DNA of 64,000 nucleotides from Streptomyces cylindrosporus (GTDB taxonomy: Bacteria > Actinomycetota > Actinomycetes > Streptomycetales > Streptomycetaceae): positions 496,001 through 560,000 of the forward strand of contig NZ_JALDAY010000005.1 of NCBI RefSeq assembly GCF_022698165.1, read 5' to 3'. Shown here piece by piece: positions 57,923 to 64,000 of the stretch. A program made the translations under genes and the position numbers. The notes beneath the pieces were generated by a model. That model was given only the letters and a program-made list of their open reading frames with translations. It searched no databases and was not told the origin of the DNA. The number at the start of each line of letters is the position of its first letter. Position 1 is the first letter of the stretch.

Positions 57923-58555
57923 ATGGAGTCCCAGGTGCGTGGCGGGACCAGATGGAAGCGGTTCGCTGTGGTCATGGTGCCCAGCGTCGCCGCTACGGCC
58001 GCGATAGGTGTCGCCCTCGCGCAGGGCGCTCTCGCCGCGTCGTTCAGCGTGTCCGGCCAGCAGTTCAAGGTCACGGCCGACCAGCTGACGGGTACCGGCT
58101 TCGCTCAGTACGGTGCCGTTGACTCGGGGTACACCCTCGACGGCAAGAAGACGGCCCACCCGGTCGCGGTCTCGGCGTTCAAGTCCGCGTCCATCAAGGG
58201 CCTGTGCCAGTCCGTGGTCACCCCGGACATCCCGATCATCGGTAGCGTCAGCCTGATCCTGAAGGCGGGCGGCGGTGACACGCCGGTCGAGGCCGACAAC
58301 CTCTACATCGACCTCGACGACCTGAGCGCCGACGCGACGTTCAAGAACATCGACATCGGTGTGGCCGCCGGAAGCGCCAGCAAGGGCCCCGGCATCAAGT
58401 CCGGTGACACCGCGAACCCGTACGGATTCGCGCAGCAGGCCGAGTCGGCCACGCTGACCGGCGTGAAGCAGACGGCGTGGGCGACCACCGCCGGAACCTT
58501 CAAGCTCAGCGGGCTGAAGATGTCCGTCTCGACGGGCGTCAAGGAGTGCTACTAA
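57923..58555 (+). CDS. DUF6230 exported surface protein
   Basis: The 210-residue protein has an N-terminal hydrophobic export segment (about 16-38, FAVVMVPSVAATAAIGVALAQGALA). A beta-rich mature domain follows: SFSVSGQQFKVTADQLTGTGFAQYG, LIDLDDLSADATFKNIDIGVAAG-like repeats and two cysteines (about 93 and 209). It matches the actinobacterial DUF6230 family, sometimes labelled cholesterol esterase without enzymatic motifs. AAGGAGG precedes the ATG at 57923. It heads a three-gene set. Confidence 0.87.
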   Translation: MESQVRGGTRWKRFAVVMVPSVAATAAIGVALAQGALAASFSVSGQQFKVTADQLTGTGFAQYGAVDSGYTLDGKKTAHPVAVSAFKSASIKGLCQSVVTPDIPIIGSVSLILKAGGGDTPVEADNLYIDLDDLSADATFKNIDIGVAAGSASKGPGIKSGDTANPYGFAQQAESATLTGVKQTAWATTAGTFKLSGLKMSVSTGVKECY

Positions 58556-58564
58556 GCACTCTCT

Positions 58565-58599
58565 GACGGGCGGGGGAGCCGATGGCGCCCCCGCCCGTC
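58565..58599 (+). terminator. Hairpin between DUF6230 and DUF6114 genes
   Basis: GACGGGCGGGGG (58565-58576) pairs perfectly with CCCCCGCCCGTC (58588-58599). An inner GCC/GGC stem lies in the loop. It lies 10 bases after the DUF6230 stop and has no T-run. Partial termination here would make DUF6230 more abundant than the downstream membrane protein. Confidence 0.75.
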
Positions 58600-58692
58600 C
58601 ACCTTCCAGGACTTTCTTCACACCGCGTACAACTCACCACCACAGCACGAGCACCACCGCCACAGCAAAGCCGCACCAGGGAGCTGTTTTCC

Positions 58693-59250
58693 ATGAGCGC
58701 CGAGACTCCTGCCGTGTCCCCCGGCCAGTTCAGCAGCCGGAGGACGCAGTTCCGCGCCTGGCGGGGCACACGGCCGTTCTGGGCCGGCCTCTTCGTCATG
58801 CTCGCCGGTCTCCCCATCGCGTACTTCCCCTACGCCCACCTCCAGGTGGGCCACCTGACGCTGGCGATGGCCACCACGGCGGGCGCCGGGTCCCTGATCA
58901 TCGGCGTGCTGCTCGTCGTACTGGGCTTCAGCCTCTGGTTCCAGAAGCACGTCCGTACCTTCGCGGGCGTCGCGGCGATCCTGCTGGGGCTGGTGTCCAT
59001 CCCCGTGTCCAACCTCGGCGGCTTCCTGATGGGCTTCCTGCTCGCCCTGGTCGGCGGCGCGATGGCCGTGGCCTGGGCGCCGGGCGAGCCGCCCGCCGAG
59101 GCCGCGCAGGAGGAGCCGCCCGCGACGGGCGGAACCCCCGAGGCGGCGGACCCGGACACCACCATCCTCAAGCCCGTGGTGGGCGAGCCGAACGATCTGT
59201 CAGGAACGAGCCCGGCGAACGGGGCGAACGGGAGGCACAGTGCCGGCTGA
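58693..59250 (+). CDS. DUF6114 membrane protein
   Basis: The 185-residue protein has about four membrane helices (residues 31-175 overall, including FWAGLFVMLAGLPIAYFPYAHL and GFLMGFLLALVGGAMAVAWAPGEPP, in parts). A Pro/Glu/Ala-rich C-terminal tail ends SPANGANGRHSAG. It matches DUF6114, which consistently pairs with DUF6230 in streptomycetes. The ATG at 58693 lies about 9 bases after AGGGAG. Its 3' end overlaps the next gene by 11 bases. Confidence 0.87.
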   Translation: MSAETPAVSPGQFSSRRTQFRAWRGTRPFWAGLFVMLAGLPIAYFPYAHLQVGHLTLAMATTAGAGSLIIGVLLVVLGFSLWFQKHVRTFAGVAAILLGLVSIPVSNLGGFLMGFLLALVGGAMAVAWAPGEPPAEAAQEEPPATGGTPEAADPDTTILKPVVGEPNDLSGTSPANGANGRHSAG

Positions 59251-60544
59251 CGAGGTGACCCACGGGACTGATGTGGACGAGTCCCGTGTGAGAACCGGGC
59301 CGCGCCACGCGGCACCCAAGAAGCCGCTGTTCACCAGGTTCCACATGCCCGCCGGCAAGGCGATAGCCACGGTGGCGATGCCGACCGCGGTCCTCATGGG
59401 CATGGGCTTCACGTCCTCGCTCGCGCTCGCCGACAGCGGCGGCTCCTCGTCCGCGAAGAGCCTGACCGCCGACGAGTACAAGGACTGTGTCGCCGCGCTG
59501 GACGACTCCTCGGCCTCGCCGTCGCCGTCCGCCTCGGCGAGTTCGTCGGCCGACACGGCGACGCCGTCGCCGTCCGCGTCCACGTCCGCCGACACGTCGA
59601 AGGACTCGTCGGGCTCGTCGGACTCGGGCAAGTCCTCTTCGTCGGATTCAGGTTCCGACGACAAGGCGACGCCCACGCCGTCCGCGTCCGAGAGCAAGTC
59701 GTCCGACAGCACCGCCACGGCCACGCCCTCGGCGTCGGCGAGCAGCACCAGCGGCGGTCTGCTGGAGGACATCGGCAACACGATCGGCGACATCCTCACC
59801 GGCGGCAGCAGCTCGTCGTCGAGTGCGAGCTCGACGCCGTCCGCGTCCGCCTCGCCCTCGGCGAGCGCCACCTCGGACTCCTCGGACTCCAGCGTCTCCG
59901 ACACGGTCAAGGACACGACCAAGAAGGTCACCGACACCGTCAAGGACACCACCGACACGGCGACCAAGGCGGCCGACAGCGCCACCAAGGCCGTCGAGGA
60001 AGCGGCCGACGCGGCCACCTCCTCCGCGAGCCCGTCGGCCAGTTCGAGCACGGACGCCGAGAACTGCCCGGCCGCGACCGACGACGAGAGCGGCGTCGAC
60101 AACAAGGTGGCGGTCGCGGACGACCCCTGGTACCTCAGCGCCAGCTCGCTGCTGCTGAAGAGCGCCGACTACCAGGGCATCGTCGAGGTGAAGACGGCCA
60201 ACGGCACCAAGAAGAAGGTGCTGAAGTACGTCATCTCCGGTGGCACCGACATCGGCGACCTGCACCAGACGGTCAAGGACACGACCCAGAACAAGACCTA
60301 CCACGTGCAGGCCGCCTCGGGATCGACGTCGACCATCCGCGACGGCGACACCACGATGTACACGGAGTCCATCTCCGGGAACCTGTTCGGGCTGATCCCG
60401 ATCACGTTCAGCCCCGACAACCCGCCGCCGCTGAACATCCCGCTGATCTACTTCACCAACGTGAAGGTCGTCCAGGCCGCGCAGTTCGGCGGCACCCTGC
60501 ACGTGCCCGGCATGCACGTGTACACGACCGACGGAACCGGCTGA
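59240..60544 (+). CDS. Exported protein with long Ser/Asp/Thr-rich linker
   Basis: The 434-residue protein has a long export signal (basic region to about 36, hydrophobic 40-63 ending LALA). About 200 residues of Ser/Ala/Pro/Asp-rich low complexity follow, holding a helical TKKVTDTVKDTTDTATKAADSATKAVEEA island. A folded C-terminal domain (about 275-434) has DDPWYLSASSLLLKSADYQGIVEV and NIPLIYFTNVKVVQAAQFGG. It is encoded overlapping the DUF6114 gene, with GGGAGG before the GTG. The linker suggests a cell-wall-spanning stalk. The function is unknown. Confidence 0.85.
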   Translation: MPADEVTHGTDVDESRVRTGPRHAAPKKPLFTRFHMPAGKAIATVAMPTAVLMGMGFTSSLALADSGGSSSAKSLTADEYKDCVAALDDSSASPSPSASASSSADTATPSPSASTSADTSKDSSGSSDSGKSSSSDSGSDDKATPTPSASESKSSDSTATATPSASASSTSGGLLEDIGNTIGDILTGGSSSSSSASSTPSASASPSASATSDSSDSSVSDTVKDTTKKVTDTVKDTTDTATKAADSATKAVEEAADAATSSASPSASSSTDAENCPAATDDESGVDNKVAVADDPWYLSASSLLLKSADYQGIVEVKTANGTKKKVLKYVISGGTDIGDLHQTVKDTTQNKTYHVQAASGSTSTIRDGDTTMYTESISGNLFGLIPITFSPDNPPPLNIPLIYFTNVKVVQAAQFGGTLHVPGMHVYTTDGTG

Positions 60545-60579
60545 GCGCCGCCACAGACCCGTTCGGGAGCCGCACACGC

Positions 60580-60614
60580 CTGAGGGCGCCCCCCTTGCCG
60601 GGGGGCGCCCTCAG
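60580..60614. terminator. Bidirectional terminator between the surface operon and pyk
   Basis: A perfect 15-bp stem, CTGAGGGCGCCCCCC (60580-60594) with its complement (60600-60614), encloses a TTGCC loop. It lies between the convergent Ser-rich protein gene and pyruvate kinase gene and would serve both. Confidence 0.9.
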
Positions 60615-60651
60615 CGCCGTACAGGAGGCTTCAAGAGCCCTTGCGGACCGG

Positions 60652-62076
60652 TCAGTTGCCGCCGCCGATGTGGTGGACGCGGAGCATGTTGGTGGTGCCG
60701 GGGACGCCGGGGGGCGAGCCGGCGGTGATGATGACGATGTCGCCCGGGTTGAAGCGGTTGATCTTGGCGATCTCCTGGTCGACCATGTCGACCATCTCGT
60801 CCGTGCTGTTCACGAACGGCACCACGTGCGACTCCACGCCCCAGCTGAGCGTCAGCTGGTTGCGGGTGCCCTCGTCGGTGGTGAAGGCGATGATCGGCTG
60901 CTCGGCGCGGTAGCGCGACAGGCGGCGGGCGGTGTCGCCGGACTGGGTGAAGGCGACCAGGCCGCGGCCGCCGAGGAAGTCGGCGATCTCGCACGCGGCA
61001 CGCGCGACCGAACCGCCCTGCGTACGCGGCTTCTTGCCCGGCACCAGCGGCTGCAGGCCCTTGCTCATCAGCTCCTGCTCGGCCGCGACGACGATCTTCG
61101 ACATCGTCTTCACGGTCTCGACCGGGTAGGCGCCCACGGAGGACTCCGCCGACAGCATGACCGCGTCCGCGCCGTCCAGGATCGCGTTGGCCACGTCGGA
61201 GGCCTCGGCGCGGGTGGGGCGGGAGTTGGTGATCATCGACTCCATCATCTGGGTCGCCACGATCACCGGCTTGGCGTTGCGCCGGCACAGCTCGATGAGG
61301 CGCTTCTGCACCATGGGGACCTTCTCGAGCGGGTACTCGACGGCCAGGTCGCCACGGGCCACCATGACGGCGTCGAACGCCATCACGACGTCCTCCATGT
61401 TGTCCACCGCCTGCGGCTTCTCCACCTTGGCGATGACCGGGACGCGGCGTCCCTCCTCGTCCATCACGCGGTGGACGTCCTCGACGTCCTTGGCGTCGCG
61501 GACGAAGGACAGCGCGACCATGTCGGCGCCCATGCGCAGCGCGAAGCGGAGGTCCTCGACGTCCTTCTCGGACAGCGCCGGCACGTTGACCGCCGCGCCG
61601 GGCAGGTTGATGCCCTTGTGGTCGGAGACGACACCGCCCTCGATGACGATCGTCTTGACCCGGGGGCCCTCGACGTCCAGCACCTTCAGCTCGACGTTGC
61701 CGTCGTTGATCAGGATCTGGTCGCCGCGGGCGACGTCACCGGGCAGGCCCTTGTACGTCGTACCGCAGATGGTCCGGTCACCCGGGACGTCCTCGACGGT
61801 GATGACGAACTCGTCACCGCGTTCGAGCTCCACGGGACCCTCGGCGAAGGTCTCCAGGCGGATCTTCGGGCCCTGGAGGTCGGCGAGGACGCCGATGGCC
61901 CGGCCGGTCTCCTTGGCGGCGGCACGGACGCGGTCGTACCGCCCCTGGTGCTCGGCGTGGGTGCCGTGGCTGAAGTTGAAACGGGCCACGTTCATTCCGG
62001 CCTCGATCATCGAGACCAGCATTTCGTGGGAGTCGACCGCGGGGCCGAGAGTACAGACGATTTTCGAACGGCGCAT
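60652..62076 (-). CDS. pyk: Pyruvate kinase
   Basis: This enzyme converts phosphoenolpyruvate and ADP to pyruvate and ATP. The 474-residue protein has the family N-terminus RRSKIVCTLGPAVDS, NVARFNFSHG, DLQGPKIR, the catalytic-lysine segment VIAKVEKPQAVDN and MVARGDLAVEYP. The C-terminal regulatory domain reads VAFTQSGDTARRLSRYRAEQPI. Streptomycetes usually carry two pyruvate kinases; synteny with ackA-pta suggests this is the Pyk2-type copy, from memory. The start at 62076 is the first conserved methionine. Confidence 0.96.
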   Translation of the reverse strand: MRRSKIVCTLGPAVDSHEMLVSMIEAGMNVARFNFSHGTHAEHQGRYDRVRAAAKETGRAIGVLADLQGPKIRLETFAEGPVELERGDEFVITVEDVPGDRTICGTTYKGLPGDVARGDQILINDGNVELKVLDVEGPRVKTIVIEGGVVSDHKGINLPGAAVNVPALSEKDVEDLRFALRMGADMVALSFVRDAKDVEDVHRVMDEEGRRVPVIAKVEKPQAVDNMEDVVMAFDAVMVARGDLAVEYPLEKVPMVQKRLIELCRRNAKPVIVATQMMESMITNSRPTRAEASDVANAILDGADAVMLSAESSVGAYPVETVKTMSKIVVAAEQELMSKGLQPLVPGKKPRTQGGSVARAACEIADFLGGRGLVAFTQSGDTARRLSRYRAEQPIIAFTTDEGTRNQLTLSWGVESHVVPFVNSTDEMVDMVDQEIAKINRFNPGDIVIITAGSPPGVPGTTNMLRVHHIGGGN

Positions 62077-62171
62077 GGGGCGATCCTATCGGTTTGTTTC
62101 GCCGCGGAATATTCCGTCTGGCGGAAGATACAAATGGGCGGAGCGGCGCTCGTTTGCCGGTTACCGCTCGG

Positions 62172-63389
62172 TCACGTCTTTTCCGCAGGGCGGACCAGGG
62201 CATAGGTCTGCGTCGCGATTTCCAGTTCTTCGTCGGTCGGCACCACGGCGACCTTCACCCTCGCGTCCTCGGGCGAGATCAGCCGCGGCTCGTCACTGCG
62301 TACGGCGTTCAGCGCGCCGTCCACCGCCAGGCCCAGGGTCTCCAGGCCCGCGACGGCCGCCGCCCGCACCGGCGCCGCGTTCTCGCCGACCCCGGCCGTG
62401 AACGCGATCGCGTCCACCGTACCGAGCACGGCGTAATAGGCGCCGATGTACTTCTTCAGGCGGTGAATGTAGATGTCGAAGGCGAGCCGGGCGGCCTCGT
62501 CGCCCTCGCCGATCCGGCGCTCTATCTCCCGCATGTCGTTGTCGCCGCACAGGCCGACGAGCCCGCTCTTCTTGTTGAGAAGAGTGTCGATTTCATCAAT
62601 GGACATTCCGCCAACTCGCGCCAAATGGAAGATGACGGCCGGATCCAGGTCACCGGAGCGGGTACCCATCACGAGCCCCTCCAAGGGCGTCAGCCCCATG
62701 GAGGTGTCCACGCACCGGCCGCCCCGGACCGCCGACGCGGAGGCGCCGTTGCCCAGGTGCAGCACGATGACGTTGACCTCCTCCGGCGCCCTGCCGAGCA
62801 GCTCCGCGGTGGCCCGGGAGACGTACGCGTGCGAGGTGCCGTGGAAGCCGTACCGCCGGACTCTGTGCTCGTCGGCGGTCTCGACGTCGATCGCGTAGCG
62901 CGCGGCCGACTCCGGCATCGTCGTGTGGAACGCGGTGTCGAAGACGGCGACCTGGGGGAGGTCCGGGCGCAGCGCCATGGCCGTGCGGATGCCGGTGAGG
63001 TTGGCCGGGTTGTGCAGCGGTGCGACCGGGATCAGCCGCTCGATCTCGGCGAGCACGGCGTCGTCGATCACGGTCGGCTCGGTGAAGGCCTTCCCGCCGT
63101 GCACCACCCGGTGGCCTATCGCGGCCAGCTCCGGGGAGTCGAGCCCCAGCCCGTCCCTGGCCAGCTCCTCGGAGACGGCCTTCAGCGCGGAGTCGTGGTC
63201 GGCGACCGGCCCGGCCCACTCCCGGGCCTCCCCGCCCCTGGCGAGCGGGGTGTGCCTGAGCCGGGAGGTCTCCTCGCCGATGCGCTCGACGATGCCCATG
63301 GCCAGCCGGCTGCCGTCCGCCATGTCGAGCAGCTGGTACTTCACCGACGAGGAGCCGGAGTTGAGGACGAGGACTCGGGTCGCGCTCAC
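62172..63389 (-). CDS. ackA: Acetate kinase
   Basis: AckA makes ATP and acetate from acetyl phosphate, or the reverse. The 405-residue protein has the two acetate kinase signatures, VLVLNSGSSSVKYQL at the N-terminus and GHRVVHGGKAF. It also has FHGTSHAYVS, VLHLGNGASASAV and GVGENAAPVR. The GTG start overlaps the pta stop (GTGA at 63386-63389), so Pta and AckA are translationally coupled and channel acetyl-CoA to acetate. Confidence 0.96.
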   Translation of the reverse strand: MSATRVLVLNSGSSSVKYQLLDMADGSRLAMGIVERIGEETSRLRHTPLARGGEAREWAGPVADHDSALKAVSEELARDGLGLDSPELAAIGHRVVHGGKAFTEPTVIDDAVLAEIERLIPVAPLHNPANLTGIRTAMALRPDLPQVAVFDTAFHTTMPESAARYAIDVETADEHRVRRYGFHGTSHAYVSRATAELLGRAPEEVNVIVLHLGNGASASAVRGGRCVDTSMGLTPLEGLVMGTRSGDLDPAVIFHLARVGGMSIDEIDTLLNKKSGLVGLCGDNDMREIERRIGEGDEAARLAFDIYIHRLKKYIGAYYAVLGTVDAIAFTAGVGENAAPVRAAAVAGLETLGLAVDGALNAVRSDEPRLISPEDARVKVAVVPTDEELEIATQTYALVRPAEKT

Positions 63390-64000
63390 CGCTGGGACGC
63401 CTTCTCGCTCGGGGACGGGGACGGGGACGGGGACGGGGACTGGGACTGGGACGGGGACTGGGCCTGGATCGCCGTGATGGCGACGGTGTTGACGATGTCC
63501 GAGACCAGGGCGCCCCGGGACAGGTCGTTGACCGGCTTGCGCAGGCCCTGCAGCACCGGGCCGACGGCGATCGCGCCGGCCGAACGCTGCACGGCCTTGT
63601 ACGTGTTGTTACCTGTATTGAGGTCCGGAAAGATCAGAACCGTTGCCTGCCCCGCCACATCGGATTCCGGCAGCTTGGTCCGGGCGACCGTCGGCTCCAC
63701 CGCGGCGTCGTACTGGATCGGCCCCTCGATCTTCAGGTCGGGCCGCCGCTCGCGCACCAGCTCGGTGGCCTCCCGCACCTTGTCGACGTCGGCGCCCGAG
63801 CCCGACGTACCGGTGGAGTACGACAGCATCGCGATCCGCGGCTCCACGCCGAACCGCTCGGCGGTGGTGGCCGACTGCATGGCGATGTCGGCGAGCTGCC
63901 GCGCGTCCGGGTCGGGGTTGACCGCGCAGTCGCCGTAGACGAGGACCCTGTCGGCGAGGCACATGAAGAAGACCGACGAGACGATGTCGGCGTCCGGCTT
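63386..64000 (-). CDS. pta: Phosphate acetyltransferase, 3' part
   Basis: This is the C-terminal about 204 residues of Pta, which makes acetyl phosphate from acetyl-CoA. The gene runs off the window, so its start is not seen. The PTA_PTB domain phrases are clear: VYGDCAVNPDPDARQLADIAMQSA, MLSYSTGTSGSG, LIFPDLNTGNNTYKAVQR and PVLQGLRKPVNDLSRGALVSDIVNTVAITA. After the normal family end comes an odd tail of alternating Ser/Pro and Ser/Gln (AQSPSQSQSPSPSPSPSPSEKASQR by parts), encoded by a hexanucleotide repeat. Confidence 0.95.
   Translation of the reverse strand, partial: KPDADIVSSVFFMCLADRVLVYGDCAVNPDPDARQLADIAMQSATTAERFGVEPRIAMLSYSTGTSGSGADVDKVREATELVRERRPDLKIEGPIQYDAAVEPTVARTKLPESDVAGQATVLIFPDLNTGNNTYKAVQRSAGAIAVGPVLQGLRKPVNDLSRGALVSDIVNTVAITAIQAQSPSQSQSPSPSPSPSPSEKASQR
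63411..63458 (-). repeat. Hexanucleotide microsatellite in the pta tail
   Basis: Eight contiguous (G/T)GGGAC units occupy 63411-63458 on the + strand: five perfect GGGGAC, then TGGGAC twice and GGGGAC once. They encode Pro-Ser and Gln-Ser dipeptides at the end of Pta. Each unit is two codons, so slippage changes tail length in frame. Confidence 0.92.

Noticed and set aside
63411..63458. Short regular repeat that might suggest a CRISPR array
   Set aside because: The unit is 6 bp with no spacers and stays in frame inside pta. It is a microsatellite.

Overview
This window is high-GC chromosomal DNA from a Streptomyces. The evidence is strong GC bias at third codon positions, many GTG starts, 4-base ATGA/GTGA gene overlaps, Scy and FilP tip-growth proteins, an IcmA-type isobutyryl-CoA mutase, NucS mismatch endonuclease and the actinobacterial F1Fo ATP synthase layout. 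From memory, gene order is close to the S. coelicolor block running from atpB (about SCO5367) to pta (about SCO5425). No strain can be named from this. I see no tRNA or rRNA gene, insertion sequence, prophage, CRISPR array or origin.

Layout. 0.2-7.5 kb: atpBEFHAGDC, closed by a very strong terminator, with hairpins inside the operon before atpA and before atpC. 7.5-12.2 kb: a DUF2550 membrane protein, then the reverse-strand chiS-chiR-chiC chitinase module with twin 12-bp operators in front of chiC. 12.3-15.7 kb: a membrane protein, an OmpR/kinase pair and two small exported proteins. 15.7-18.6 kb: a PduO cobalamin adenosyltransferase with an ABC-2 exporter, divergent from a TetR gene. 18.7-25.9 kb: 3-hydroxybutyryl-CoA dehydrogenase, a STAS protein, a large P-loop membrane protein with a Ser/Thr tail, nucS, a conserved small protein, a luciferase-like oxidoreductase and a CxxC protein. 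25.9-32.1 kb: two tandem paralogous ABC-2 exporters, a DHA2 MFS pump and its probable TetR repressor. 32.2-37.2 kb: filP and scy. 37.4-42.5 kb: methylmalonyl-CoA epimerase, thiolase, meaB, an MFS gene with coding repeats and a MarR gene. 42.6-45.5 kb: three AIM24-family genes, DUF3817 and an MTH1187-family gene. 45.6-47.7 kb: an operon of an SRPBCC-like protein, DUF4166 and TetR behind two palindromes. 47.8-52.6 kb: a cslA-like synthase, a glxA-like radical copper oxidase and a convergent GH6 lipoprotein. 52.7-57.3 kb: MarR, a second DUF3817, icmA, TetR and a thioredoxin/TPR protein. 57.9-60.5 kb: DUF6230, DUF6114 and a Ser-rich exported protein. 60.6-64.0 kb: pyk, ackA and the 3' part of pta.

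How the genes fit together. Energy and acetate metabolism bracket the window (ATP synthase at one end, pyruvate kinase and Pta-AckA at the other). Acyl-CoA and cobalamin genes recur through it: PduO, hydroxybutyryl-CoA dehydrogenase, thiolase, epimerase, MeaB and IcmA. A polar growth and cell-surface theme runs through scy, filp, the cslA/glxA/GH6 cluster and the DUF6230/DUF6114 surface operon. The least explained parts are the cslA/glxA/GH6 cluster within about 11 kb of scy, the AIM24 triad, the twin-palindrome TetR operon, the DUF6230/6114 operon with its palindrome-rich 645-base leader, and the STAS and P-loop proteins whose key residues differ from the family norm.
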